Shown: positions 43,749 through 52,297, counted from the first letter of the stretch. The stretch is DNA of 64,000 nucleotides from Niallia taxi (GCF_032818155.1 NZ_CP102589.1:2280001-2344000), one strand, 5' to 3'. Translations and numbers: made by a program. The notes: generated by a model from the sequence alone, not told the origin.

Positions 43749-44354
43749 ATGTATACATTTACAAGTAACTTTGCCAATATCGTTTTGAAAATATTCGGAC
43801 GCAGTGTAGCAATACATAAAGACAAGCTACCAAAGGATACCGGTTATGTTGTGGCTTGCTCGCATATTGGCTGGGTGGATGTCGTGGCGCTTGGGACTGC
43901 CATGCTGCCGAACCAAATTCATTTCATGGCAAAAAAAGAGCTGTTTGCCAAACCGAATGCAGGGAAGTTTTTGACAAGCATCAATGCATTTGCAGTCGAC
44001 AGAGAAAATCCTGGTCCAAGCAGTATAAAAACACCTGTTAAATTGCTTAAAGAAAAGAAAATCGTCGGCATTTTTCCAAGTGGAACAAGAACATCTGAAG
44101 ACGTGCCATTGAAAAGAGGGGCAGCGACAATTGCTAATTTGGCAAAGGTACCGATTGTCCCAGCAGCATTCAGTGGTCCGACAGATGTAAAGGGTTTATT
44201 GAAAGGGAAAAAAATCAGGGTAATATTCGGTGATCCTATTTCTTTGCAAAAGGAAGATGGTACAAGAAAGGATGTTGCCGAGCTGACACAGGAAATGACA
44301 GCTGCAATGGCAAGCCTTCAAAAACAGCTTGATGAATTTGGGCAAAAACAATGA
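43749..44354 (+). CDS. PlsC-type 1-acyl-glycerol-3-phosphate acyltransferase
   Basis: The 201-residue protein has the acyltransferase motifs H(X4)D as CSHIGWVD (His39, Asp44), a region II around FAVDRENPG, FPSGTRT (about 106-112, Ser where Glu is usual) and VPIVPAAFSGP. PlsC acylates lysophosphatidate at the membrane. The Ser for Glu change in motif III makes the exact substrate uncertain. The gene overlaps the following FabZ-like gene by 4 nt (ATGA), so the two act together or are co-regulated. Confidence 0.85.
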   Translation: MYTFTSNFANIVLKIFGRSVAIHKDKLPKDTGYVVACSHIGWVDVVALGTAMLPNQIHFMAKKELFAKPNAGKFLTSINAFAVDRENPGPSSIKTPVKLLKEKKIVGIFPSGTRTSEDVPLKRGAATIANLAKVPIVPAAFSGPTDVKGLLKGKKIRVIFGDPISLQKEDGTRKDVAELTQEMTAAMASLQKQLDEFGQKQ

Positions 44355-44770
44355 TTGATTTAGCGATTGTTAAAGACATACTAAACCGCTATCCACTGCC
44401 ACTTGTTGATGAAATATTAGAGCTTAAAGCAGGGAAAATGGCAGTAGGAGTCAAACAAATTAGTAAGGAAGACACGTTTGCTACAGGAACAAACCCAGAA
44501 AGCCCAATCCTGCCAGGTGTTCTTATTATTGAAGCAATTGCGCAAGTATCAGCAGTTGCCATCCACAGTGAAAAGAAGCATGAAGGAAAGTGGGCGCTTC
44601 TTGCGAAAATAACAGACTGTAAAATAAAAAGATCCGTTTTTCCTGGTGATGAGCTCTGTATGGAGGTATTTGTCACAAAGGTCAAAAAAACGATCGCGAA
44701 GGCAAAAGGCATCGCAACCGTTCGCGGTGAATTAATTTGCGAAGCAGAGCTGTTGTTTTCATTCAAATAA
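44351..44770 (+). CDS. FabZ-like hotdog-fold protein lacking the catalytic His
   Basis: The 139-residue protein aligns with 3-hydroxyacyl-ACP dehydratase FabZ: NRYPLPLVDEILEL near the start, the central-helix PILPGVLIIEAIAQ with Glu61, and VFPGDELCMEVFV. The usual GHFP motif reads GTNP (46-49), so the catalytic His is Thr47. It may be inactive as a dehydratase, act as a thioesterase or bind acyl groups. It overlaps the PlsC-like gene by 4 nt. Function remains open. Confidence 0.8.
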   Translation: MIDLAIVKDILNRYPLPLVDEILELKAGKMAVGVKQISKEDTFATGTNPESPILPGVLIIEAIAQVSAVAIHSEKKHEGKWALLAKITDCKIKRSVFPGDELCMEVFVTKVKKTIAKAKGIATVRGELICEAELLFSFK

Positions 44771-44778
44771 TAAAGCAA

Positions 44779-44816
44779 AAAAATGCATGCAGTTTACGGT
44801 TGCATGCATTTTTTCA
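44779..44816 (+). terminator. Terminator after the FabZ-like gene
   Basis: AAATGCATGCA (44781-44791) pairs with TGCATGCATTT (44801-44811), then T residues. Confidence 0.88.
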
Positions 44817-44956
44817 AAACAACCAACTAATTTTACGCACTCAATATCTCTATTAAAAATGAACAAGCAATTAAAAACAAATAAGACTAATCAAAATTCG
44901 TCCTTCTAAATCTCTACTAAAAAGAATATAAATTTTAGAGAGAAAGGAGACGACCT

Positions 44957-46096
44957 ATGCCAATATCTAAATTTAAATATTATTTCCAATTCATCTATAC
45001 TACTATTCTGGGAGTCATCCTCGTATTTATCTTAATTTCTGGTGCTACAACCTCATTTGTTTCACAAAAATTCTCCTCCGATTACATAAGAGGGGCATTG
45101 GAAAAGGTTGATGCTGCAAACCTTTATTCCCAGCTTTTTAACTTTGAAAATCATTATTTTCCAAAGGAAGGAAGCACCATTTCGTTATCAAACCTTTTCT
45201 TTCAGGTTGCTACAAATATAAGACTTGATGATACACGAACATTATTAGGAAGAGAGCTCCCTCAGCTTAGCTTCTATCATACAAAAATCATTGTGGCAGA
45301 GGAAGGGACAACCATTGCTCAGTTGCCTTATGAATCAACTCCATCTGATGAAATCTTAAAAAATCCAAAGGAAGCCGATGAAGAAAAAATCACTGATGAT
45401 ACATCAAAAACAGATGACAATAACACACATCAAGCCTCCACTGACAAGCGTGTGTTAATCTATCAAACACATAATTTAGAATCGTATTTACCGTTGTTAA
45501 AAAATGCGCAAAATCCTAATGATGCAATAAGTGCGGACGAGCGGGTTAATGTGGTCAGCCTTGGTTCGAAACTGACAGGCCTTCTCCAAAAAGACGGAAT
45601 TGGGGTACAGCATGATAAGACAAACATGAACCAAAAGCTTTTGGACCGAAAGTGGAAATATACGGCTTCCTACAGTGCATCGAGTGAGGTTGTTGAAGCT
45701 GCAATCTCGGAAAATAAAGATCTTACTTATTTAATTGATATCCATAGGGACTCAGCTAGGAAAAAAACTACCACAGCTACTATTAATGGTAAGAGTTATG
45801 CTAAGATTGTTTTCGTTGTCGGAGAAGGATATGAAGGCTATGAAAAGAACCAGGCATTTGCTAAAAAACTGCATAAGGAACTTGCTGCAAAATATCCTGG
45901 TATTAGCAGGGGAGTTTACGGCAAAAGTCAGGATCAAGGAAATGGAATCTACAACCAAAACTTTTCTGATAAAGCCATTCTGCTTGAAGTCGGCGGTGTT
46001 GACAATAATCAAGAAGAGCTGAACAGAACAATTGATGCATTTGCCGATGTTTTCTCAGAAATATATTGGGAAGAAAACGGCGCAACGGAACAATAA
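44957..46096 (+). CDS. spoIIP: Stage II sporulation protein P
   Basis: The 379-residue protein has one N-terminal membrane segment (about 13-35) and the SpoIIP amidase/endopeptidase domain (about 165-370), with VLIYQTHNLESYLPL, LIDIHRDSA, IVFVVGEGYEGY, RGVYGKSQDQGNGIYNQNFS and AILLEVGGVDNN. SpoIIP cuts septal peptidoglycan with SpoIID during engulfment, which marks the organism as an endospore former. The canonical copy follows gpr in Bacillus. Here no gpr is adjacent, so this may be an additional SpoIIP paralogue. Confidence 0.88.
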   Translation: MPISKFKYYFQFIYTTILGVILVFILISGATTSFVSQKFSSDYIRGALEKVDAANLYSQLFNFENHYFPKEGSTISLSNLFFQVATNIRLDDTRTLLGRELPQLSFYHTKIIVAEEGTTIAQLPYESTPSDEILKNPKEADEEKITDDTSKTDDNNTHQASTDKRVLIYQTHNLESYLPLLKNAQNPNDAISADERVNVVSLGSKLTGLLQKDGIGVQHDKTNMNQKLLDRKWKYTASYSASSEVVEAAISENKDLTYLIDIHRDSARKKTTTATINGKSYAKIVFVVGEGYEGYEKNQAFAKKLHKELAAKYPGISRGVYGKSQDQGNGIYNQNFSDKAILLEVGGVDNNQEELNRTIDAFADVFSEIYWEENGATEQ

Positions 46097-46101
46097 GCAG
46101 A

Positions 46102-46136
46102 AACACCCTCCTTTTCAATCGTGCAAGGAGGGTGTT
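46102..46136. terminator. Bidirectional terminator between spoIIP and the Spo0E-like gene
   Basis: Perfect 12-bp stem AACACCCTCCTT (46102-46113) / AAGGAGGGTGTT (46125-46136). The right arm ends at the stop codon of the convergent Spo0E-like gene. Confidence 0.85.
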
Positions 46137-46335
46137 ATTTGTTTTTGGGTAGTTTACTTCTGATCTGTTGGTATTTAATGATATATATATCAAGCTCTTC
46201 GCTTTTCTTTAATACCTCGACACTATCTATGCCCTGTCGTGACGCGGCTTCCAAAAGCTCAGAACGAAGATCATTAATTTTTTTTAGCAAATCACTAAGT
46301 GAGTATTTAATGTATTCTCCTTCATTACACAACAT
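46135..46335 (-). CDS. Spo0E-like aspartyl phosphatase regulator of sporulation
   Basis: This 66-residue protein has the Spo0E helical hairpin: LKKINDLRSELLEAASRQGI, then the signature KSEELDIYIIKYQ. Spo0E-type proteins remove phosphate from Spo0A~P and delay sporulation. The ATG at 46335 is preceded by GAGGGTG at a good distance. The ATG at 46350, which would add five residues, has no site. It converges on spoIIP, so two sporulation genes lie side by side. Confidence 0.85.
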   Translation of the reverse strand: MLCNEGEYIKYSLSDLLKKINDLRSELLEAASRQGIDSVEVLKKSEELDIYIIKYQQIRSKLPKNK

Positions 46336-46468
46336 CCGATTCACCCTCATTATATACTCTTTAAAATTGATTCTTATAGCCTATCATAATTTCAAAATAT
46401 GAATAAACCATGACTATACCTTTAACTTTTGTCTTTTGTCTTTTATTTAATAGATAATATATAGATGA

Positions 46469-46493
46469 GAGGAGGAATAAAATGAAAGGATAA
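46469..46493 (+). other. Three-codon ORF with a perfect ribosome binding site
   Basis: GAGGAGG (to 46475) is followed after 6 nt by ATG AAA GGA TAA (46482-46493). It lies 54 nt before the sugar isomerase start. It may be a leader minigene or the remnant of a start region. The sequence is plain, the meaning is not. Confidence 0.4.
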
Positions 46494-46546
46494 CGAATAT
46501 TGCTTCACAAATCTCTTTATAAAACCCTAAAAAGGAGAGGATACGT

Positions 46547-47293
46547 ATGGCGTTGCCAATCGCACTACAGTTATGGAGTGTAAAAGAGGATGCTGAAAAG
46601 GATTTTTTTGACACATTGGAGAAAGTGGCAAGGATGGGCTATGACGGAGTGGAATTTGCCGGTTATCACGGAAAAAATGCACAGGAGATTAAAGCAAAGC
46701 TAAAGGAGCTAGGATTAAAAATTGCCGGTTCCCATATCAGCATGGAAGAAATATTGGAAGAGACAGACAAGGTTATAAAATTCGAGCAAGAGCTTGGCAA
46801 TAAATATATTGTGTGCCCATGGGCAAGCTTTCCTACAATCAATGAGTGGGATGACTTTGCAGAAAAGCTGCAGAAAGCGGGTGTTAAGATTGCAGCAGCT
46901 GGTTTGTCCCTGCTATATCACAATCATAATCATGAGCTTGTCAGCAAGGAAGGGACAGTTATCCTTGATAGGCTGTTTGAGGCAGTACCAGCAAGCTTTT
47001 TAAATGCTGAGCTTGACACTTATTGGCTAGAATATGCAGGCGTGAATGCGATTAATTATATGGAAAAATGGAAAGGCAGAACTCCGCTTATCCATGTGAA
47101 GGACATGGATTCTAGTAAAAGGGAAAGTACTGAAATCGGCAATGGTAGCCTAAATATAAAGGGCATTGTTGAGAAGGCTTACGAGAATGGAACAGAGTGG
47201 CTGGTTGTTGAACAAGAAGCATTTACACAAGCCCCGTTAATAAGTGTTGAAATTGGTTTGCAGAATTTACAAAGAATACTCGCTGATTTGTAA
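46547..47293 (+). CDS. Sugar phosphate isomerase/epimerase family protein
   Basis: The 248-residue TIM-barrel protein of the xylose-isomerase-like family begins LPIALQLWSVKEDAEKDF, contains MGYDGVEFAGYHG, LYHNHNHELV (metal-binding His region, about 124-133), NAELDTYWLEYAG and TPLIHVKDMDS (about 185), and ends with WLVVEQEA. Members isomerise or dehydrate sugars and inositol derivatives. It lies about 110 nt before the GH3 gene, which has its own promoter, so function in glucoside use is only suggested by position. Confidence 0.88.
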   Translation: MALPIALQLWSVKEDAEKDFFDTLEKVARMGYDGVEFAGYHGKNAQEIKAKLKELGLKIAGSHISMEEILEETDKVIKFEQELGNKYIVCPWASFPTINEWDDFAEKLQKAGVKIAAAGLSLLYHNHNHELVSKEGTVILDRLFEAVPASFLNAELDTYWLEYAGVNAINYMEKWKGRTPLIHVKDMDSSKRESTEIGNGSLNIKGIVEKAYENGTEWLVVEQEAFTQAPLISVEIGLQNLQRILADL

Positions 47294-47320
47294 TATTAAG
47301 TCCTCCCCTTGCTTTTTAAG

Positions 47321-47378
47321 TTGACCTTCGAAATGAAAACGCTTATAATTCGAATTGTAATCGTTGGTGAAACGTTTC
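47321..47378 (+). promoter_or_regulatory. GH3 promoter with cre and LacI-type operator
   Basis: TTGACC (47321-47326), 17-nt spacer and TATAAT (47344-47349). A cre-like TGAAAACGCTTATA (47334-47347) overlaps the spacer and -10 box. The perfect palindrome GAAACGTTTC (47369-47378), a typical LacI-family operator, lies about 20 nt downstream and is probably bound by the LacI protein encoded at 49760. Confidence 0.8.
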
Positions 47379-47405
47379 GATGAACAAAACAGGGGGAGGC
47401 AGAAT

Positions 47406-49577
47406 ATGGCTCAGATTGATCTTAAGTCAATAATTCAAAACATGACGTTAGAAGAAAAGGTCGCACAATTAATGCAGCTGTCCGGAAATTTTTATTACGG
47501 ACTTGCCGGGGAAATTACTGGTCCATTTGAAGAGATGGGCATAAGCGATTTTGTTGTGAAAAACAGTGGATCTGTTTTAGGTGTTTCTGGGGCAGACACG
47601 GTGCGGAAAATTCAAGCGGAGCATTTAAAAACAAATCGTCATGGCATTCCACTCTTATTCATGGCAGATATCGTTCATGGCTATAAAACAATCTTTCCAA
47701 TTCCTTTAGCGATAGGCTGTTCCTGGGATATGGACCTGGCAGAAAAAAGTGCAGAGGTTGCAGCTAGTGAAGCAGCTGTTGCTGGTGTTCATGTCACCTT
47801 TGCACCAATGGTCGATCTCGTTCGCGATCCTCGATGGGGCCGCGTGCTTGAAACGACTGGAGAAGACAGCTATTTAAATAGCGCCTTTGCCAAAGCCTTT
47901 GTGCGGGGCTTTCAAGGCAAAGATCTTGCGGCTGACCATATGAAAGTTGCCGCATGTGTGAAGCATTTTGCTGCATACGGTGCACCAGAAGGAGGCCGTG
48001 ACTATAACACTGTCAACATGTCCGAACGTCAGCTGCGCGAATCCTATCTTCCTGCGTATAAAGCAGCGCTTGATGAAGGCTGTGAAATGGTGATGACATC
48101 CTTTAACACCGTAGACGGAATTCCAGCTACCGGCAACAAGTGGCTTATGCGAGATCTTCTTCGCAAGGAATGGGGTTTTGATGGTGTGTTGATATCAGAT
48201 TGGGGCGCAGTTAAGGAATTAATTCCACATGGAGTCGCAGGTGATGAAGCAGAGGCGGCCCGCAAGGCAATCCTTGCCGGTGTTGATATTGAAATGATGA
48301 CACCATGCTATATCCGCAGTTTGGAAAATTTGATCAAAAGCGGGGAAGTAACAGAGACATTATTGGATGAAGCGGTGCTGCGCATCTTAAAGCTGAAAGA
48401 AAAGCTTGGATTATTCGAAAATCCTTACAGAGCTGCAGATACTGTAAAGGAAAAGGAAGTGATTCTTTCCAAAACTAACCGGGAAGTTGCCCGTAAACTG
48501 GCAGAAAAATCCTGCGTTCTCTTAAAAAACAACAGCGTTTTGCCTTTGGACAAACAGCAGAATATCGCCCTAATTGGCCCCTTCGCGCAATCACCGGACA
48601 TTTTAGGAGCGTGGTCTTGGCAAGGAGAAATCGAAAATACAGCAAACCTTCATGAAGCACTACAAGCATTGACAACTAATGTAACAGTTGCACAAGGCAG
48701 TAATGTGGAGACAATAACAGAAGAACAAGTTACCGAAGCAATAGAAGCAGCGAAAGCAGCAGATGTAATTGTGCTTGCAGTTGGTGAATATGCCTCAATG
48801 AGCGGCGAAGCCTGCAGCAGGGCAGATATTACATTGCCAGAAGCACAGCTGCACCTTATCAAACAAATGAAAACATTAAACAAACCAATTGCTGTTATCC
48901 TGTTCAACGGCCGTCCCCTTGATTTACACGGTGTATTGGATGAAGCTGATGCAGTGCTTGAAGCATGGTATCCAGGTACAGAAGGAGCAAGCGCCATTGC
49001 CAATATTCTGTTTGGAAATGTGAATCCATCAGGAAAACTGACCATGTCTTTTCCTCATACAGCCGGGCAAATTCCTGTATACTATAATGCCTATAATACG
49101 GGTCGTCCCTATGACGGAGTAAGCCGAGACCATTATTTATCCAAATATCTAGATATACCGAATAAACCGCTTCTGCCATTCGGGTTTGGCTTGAGCTATA
49201 CAAACTACATCTATGAAAATTTGCGATTGTCCTCCGATACGATGACCGCAGACGAACAAATTCAAGTATCAGTAACCATAACAAATACAGGGAATTACAC
49301 CGGAGAAGAAATCGTCCAGCTCTATATTCGCGATATGACAGGTGATGTAGTCCGGCCAGTCAAAGAACTGAAAGACTTCCAAAAAGTAAGCCTAAACCCA
49401 AAGGAAACAAAGGAAATACAATTCCAATTAACAGAAGCACAGCTGCGTTATTATCACCAAGATATGAGCTTTACAAGTGACGAGGGCTTGTTTGAAATTT
49501 ATGTGGGCGGCAGCAGTGAGGATGTTTTGTCTGGTGGATTCAAGTTAATAAAAAAGTACACTAACTTAAATGACTAA
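47406..49577 (+). CDS. Glycoside hydrolase family 3, beta-glucosidase type
   Basis: The 723-residue enzyme has the GH3 N-terminal barrel (about 10-310; LLFMADIVHGYKTIFPIPLA, VTFAPMVDLVRDPRWGR, and the nucleophile Asp in GVLISDWGAV, about 263), the alpha/beta sandwich domain (about 370-590) and a C-terminal fibronectin-III-like domain (about 625-720). It has no signal peptide, so it acts on imported glucosides or oligosaccharides in the cytoplasm. An upstream TTG frame begins at 47364, but GGGGGAGG precedes the ATG at 47406. The architecture matches BglX-like beta-glucosidases, though beta-xylosidase activity cannot be excluded. Confidence 0.92.
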   Translation: MAQIDLKSIIQNMTLEEKVAQLMQLSGNFYYGLAGEITGPFEEMGISDFVVKNSGSVLGVSGADTVRKIQAEHLKTNRHGIPLLFMADIVHGYKTIFPIPLAIGCSWDMDLAEKSAEVAASEAAVAGVHVTFAPMVDLVRDPRWGRVLETTGEDSYLNSAFAKAFVRGFQGKDLAADHMKVAACVKHFAAYGAPEGGRDYNTVNMSERQLRESYLPAYKAALDEGCEMVMTSFNTVDGIPATGNKWLMRDLLRKEWGFDGVLISDWGAVKELIPHGVAGDEAEAARKAILAGVDIEMMTPCYIRSLENLIKSGEVTETLLDEAVLRILKLKEKLGLFENPYRAADTVKEKEVILSKTNREVARKLAEKSCVLLKNNSVLPLDKQQNIALIGPFAQSPDILGAWSWQGEIENTANLHEALQALTTNVTVAQGSNVETITEEQVTEAIEAAKAADVIVLAVGEYASMSGEACSRADITLPEAQLHLIKQMKTLNKPIAVILFNGRPLDLHGVLDEADAVLEAWYPGTEGASAIANILFGNVNPSGKLTMSFPHTAGQIPVYYNAYNTGRPYDGVSRDHYLSKYLDIPNKPLLPFGFGLSYTNYIYENLRLSSDTMTADEQIQVSVTITNTGNYTGEEIVQLYIRDMTGDVVRPVKELKDFQKVSLNPKETKEIQFQLTEAQLRYYHQDMSFTSDEGLFEIYVGGSSEDVLSGGFKLIKKYTNLND

Positions 49578-49601
49578 CTTCTGTTAGCAGTTAATCTCAG
49601 A

Positions 49602-49640
49602 GGAGCCAGGAAATCAAAACGATTTCCTGGCTCCCTTCAT
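49602..49640 (+). terminator. Strong hairpin after the GH3 gene
   Basis: Perfect 14-bp stem GGAGCCAGGAAATC (49602-49615) / GATTTCCTGGCTCC (49621-49634), loop AAAAC. The tail has few T residues. A small CTAAC/GTTAG hairpin precedes it. Confidence 0.75.
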
Positions 49641-49759
49641 TGCGTTCAAAATAACTTTACACACAACAAGAACTATCGAGATAATTTTGATAAAATAGTA
49701 GTATTGATTTATATTACATAGCAACTTTTCACTTTTATGAAAGTTTGGAGGGAGCTTTA

Positions 49760-50716
49760 ATGGCAGGTATTAAGGACATCGCAAAGGAAGCAGGTGTTTC
49801 TATTTCTACTGTTTCGTATGCGCTTAATGGGAGTCCAAAGGTAACGGAAGAGACTAGAAGTCGGATTTTGGCTATTGCTGATCGGCTGGGATATGTGCCA
49901 AATGCAGCGGCAAGAATGCTGAAGGTGAAGCAAACAAAAATCATCGGGGTCTTTTTAGCTGATTATGGCGGCTATTTTTATGGTCCGCTACTCCGCGGAA
50001 TGCGTGAGGCTTTAAATGAAAAAGGGTATGAATTAATTGCGTGCTCTGGTGTTCAGTCCCATCGGCTTTTGCTGGAAAAGGTAATTGATGGCGGCATTAT
50101 ATTAGATCAAGCATTTACAGATGAAGAGCTGCTTAATTATGCAGACAAAAGCTATAAAATAGTAGTGTTGGACAGAGAGCTCGTTCATGAAAACATTAAA
50201 GGTGTGCTTTTGGATAATACAGCTGGTGCAAGATTAGCTGTAAGAAAGCTTACTGAACACAATGTAAATAAACTGTATGCAGTCACAGGTCCTGTAGGTT
50301 CGTATGATTCAAAAAAACGAATGGAGGGTGTCAGGGAGGAACTGCAATCTTTCCCAAATGTGGAGCTGATTGAGGTCCAAGGTGATTTTTTAAAGGATTC
50401 GGGCGAAGAGGCGGCAAGACAAATTTTTGCGAACTACAGTGAACCAATTGCGATATTTTGCTTTAATGATGAAATGGCGATTGGAATTTATCGTTATCTG
50501 CAGGATAAAGAATATGAAATAGGAAAAGATGTGTTTCTTGTTGGTTTTGATAATATTGAGTTAGCGCAATATATGGTGCCAAGATTAAGCACCATCAGCT
50601 ATTCGAGCCATGAATGGGGCTCAATGGCTGCTCATAATTTATTAAAGCTGCTGGCAAACGAAACAGTTGAAAATGAACAAGTTGAGGTAACGATAACGGT
50701 TGGCGGCTCTTCATAA
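49760..50716 (+). CDS. LacI family transcriptional regulator
   Basis: The 318-residue protein has the LacI helix-turn-helix and hinge at the N-terminus (AGIKDIAKEAGVSISTVSYA, then YVPNAAARMLKVKQTKIIGV) and a periplasmic-binding-like effector domain (about 60-318). I start at the ATG at 49760, which follows GGAGGGA; a TTG 15 nt earlier would overlap that site. It lies directly after the GH3 gene, and a GAAACGTTTC operator lies in the GH3 promoter, so it is the probable glucoside-responsive repressor. Confidence 0.9.
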   Translation: MAGIKDIAKEAGVSISTVSYALNGSPKVTEETRSRILAIADRLGYVPNAAARMLKVKQTKIIGVFLADYGGYFYGPLLRGMREALNEKGYELIACSGVQSHRLLLEKVIDGGIILDQAFTDEELLNYADKSYKIVVLDRELVHENIKGVLLDNTAGARLAVRKLTEHNVNKLYAVTGPVGSYDSKKRMEGVREELQSFPNVELIEVQGDFLKDSGEEAARQIFANYSEPIAIFCFNDEMAIGIYRYLQDKEYEIGKDVFLVGFDNIELAQYMVPRLSTISYSSHEWGSMAAHNLLKLLANETVENEQVEVTITVGGSS

Positions 50717-50724
50717 TTTTTTTT

Positions 50725-50756
50725 GAGTCTTAAGTTTTGGAACTTAAGGCTTTTTT
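50725..50756 (+). terminator. Terminator after the LacI gene
   Basis: CTTAAGTT (50729-50736) pairs with AACTTAAG (50741-50748), loop TTGG, followed by a T run. Confidence 0.85.
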
Positions 50757-50839
50757 GTTTTATATTCTCTTAATCCGCATATTTCCCTGTATCAACAGCA
50801 AACTAAAGGTATTGGCTATCTATCTTAAGGGGGAAAATA

Positions 50840-51202
50840 ATGATCGATTTTCCGACAATACAAACCAACTTCTGGGATGCCGTGGCAGCAGTGCCGATTG
50901 TGATGGTACTGACACAGCTGCTAAAGCGGATCTTTCATATACCAAAAAAATACAGACCAACTACCGCACTTATCTTAGGACTAATAATTTCTGTCTTTTT
51001 CAGTCACAGACACAGTTTAACAGCAGGTTTGTTTATGGGATGGTTTTATGGTTATTCCGCAATTGGCTCATATGCATCTATGAAAACAAGTGTATTAACA
51101 ATGATAAGTAAATGGGAGAAAAAGAATAAATTACCGCGGGTTAGACTGTTTTTACAAAAGCTTTTTTTAATAAAAAAAGAGTACAACACTTTGCCTGACT
51201 AA
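50840..51202 (+). CDS. Small membrane protein, holin-like topology
   Basis: The 120-residue protein has hydrophobic segments at about 13-30 and 42-75 and a basic C-terminal tail, a layout like small holins. There is no adjacent endolysin or other phage gene, so a phage role is not supported. The ATG follows AAGGGGGAA. It is a single gene that converges on the recombinase gene. Function unknown. Confidence 0.6.
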   Translation: MIDFPTIQTNFWDAVAAVPIVMVLTQLLKRIFHIPKKYRPTTALILGLIISVFFSHRHSLTAGLFMGWFYGYSAIGSYASMKTSVLTMISKWEKKNKLPRVRLFLQKLFLIKKEYNTLPD

Positions 51203-51232
51203 AAAGCAGACGGAATCATCCATCTGCTTTTC
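51202..51232. terminator. Bidirectional terminator between membrane protein and recombinase genes
   Basis: AAAAGCAGA (51202-51210) pairs with TCTGCTTTT (51223-51231), with one mismatch further in. A and T runs on both sides suit convergent use. Confidence 0.8.
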
Positions 51233-51233
51233 A

Positions 51234-52193
51234 TTATGTAAAGGAGACCTTCTCATCCAGCGCAAGCAAGTATTGTTTATATCTTCTCAATGCTGCTTCA
51301 CTTGTAAGGGAAAAGCGTTCCATGATATATTCATCAGATTTACCCTGCTGAATTTCCTCCAATATTGCGGTATTACGCAAGTTCACTGCTGATATTTTCC
51401 GCAGGCCTGCACGTTTGACTTCATCCTTTATCATTTCCTGGATGGCACGAACCGACAAAGCTTTTGGCTTTTGTCTGTCGTAGTCATATTGAAAAGAAAG
51501 CGACACATTATTAAATGCGACAAAGAGTGGGTCCTTAGAATGGTATTTTGGGCGGAATAGCTCAGGAATCGAGTAAAAATACGTCCTCATATCCTCCATT
51601 ATTTGCTTTTCAACAGCAAATTTTTTCATCGTTGCCCCAAATGGAATCGAAAGCTCTCCTTGTGCAAGATTCACATGCTCCATCGTAATGGCATACACTT
51701 CCGTCGGTGTTAACCCGAATGCTCTGATAAGGGATGCAATGGCAGCATTGCGCTCTACAAGAAAATTCCGAGCCGCTTTTTTTCCTGTTGCTTCTGAGTA
51801 CCGAAGCTTCATCGTATAAATGATTTTAGTGAACTCCTCACCCTCAATGAAATCATTGCTTGTTAAGGAACGGAGCGGTGCCGTATGTGATAATTTATGA
51901 ATATCATGTGCAGCAATACATTGATGATATTTTAGAAAACGGCTCAGTACGGTTGCTAACCGGCGAATTGTTGCATGGGACAGTTTTTTATTATGCAAAT
52001 AAACGAAGTATTTTTGAACATCATCTTTTCTTAATGCCTTCAACGTGTTCATATCCGTTTTTTTCTGCTCTGCTTCAAGCCAGGAAAAAAACTTCTTCAA
52101 GTCTGACTCATATTGTTTAAGCGTCAATTTAGAGCGTCCGGCTTCGTGCAAATCCTCAAGGAAAGCATGTGCAAAATCGGGTAATATAGCCAT
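51234..52193 (-). CDS. Tyrosine recombinase family protein with degenerate active site
   Basis: The 319-residue protein has the SAM-like N-terminal core-binding domain (about 1-90, TLKQYESDLKKFFSWLEAEQ) and a recombinase catalytic domain. The active site is altered. The first catalytic Arg region, usually GLRxSE, reads GLTPTEV, the HxxR box reads VNLRNT with the His lost, and the late GHxS is FSLTSE. The RRYKQY Tyr remains. Typical XerC/XerD length. Probably not a working integrase; it may bind DNA. No attachment sites or cargo genes are visible, so it is a fixed chromosomal gene. Confidence 0.8.
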   Translation of the reverse strand: MAILPDFAHAFLEDLHEAGRSKLTLKQYESDLKKFFSWLEAEQKKTDMNTLKALRKDDVQKYFVYLHNKKLSHATIRRLATVLSRFLKYHQCIAAHDIHKLSHTAPLRSLTSNDFIEGEEFTKIIYTMKLRYSEATGKKAARNFLVERNAAIASLIRAFGLTPTEVYAITMEHVNLAQGELSIPFGATMKKFAVEKQIMEDMRTYFYSIPELFRPKYHSKDPLFVAFNNVSLSFQYDYDRQKPKALSVRAIQEMIKDEVKRAGLRKISAVNLRNTAILEEIQQGKSDEYIMERFSLTSEAALRRYKQYLLALDEKVSFT

Positions 52194-52297
52194 AAGCTTT
52201 CAGCCTCTTTCTTTTTTTGAAAATTTTTCTGTATTTAGATTAACTTCTTTCTTTATTTTAACATAGGTTAGTAAGGGAGAGAGAGGGTGGATTTAGG

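Noticed and set aside
47364..47405. Longer N-terminus of the GH3 enzyme from a TTG
   Set aside because: It would include the ribosome binding site and operator region; the ATG at 47406 has a strong site at the correct distance.
50840..51202. Phage holin
   Set aside because: The topology is similar, but there is no adjacent endolysin or structural gene. The GH25 enzyme is 10 kb away with its own anchor.
51234..52193. Integrase of a prophage or genomic island
   Set aside because: No tRNA, attachment repeats, phage genes or cargo lie nearby, and the active-site residues are degenerate.
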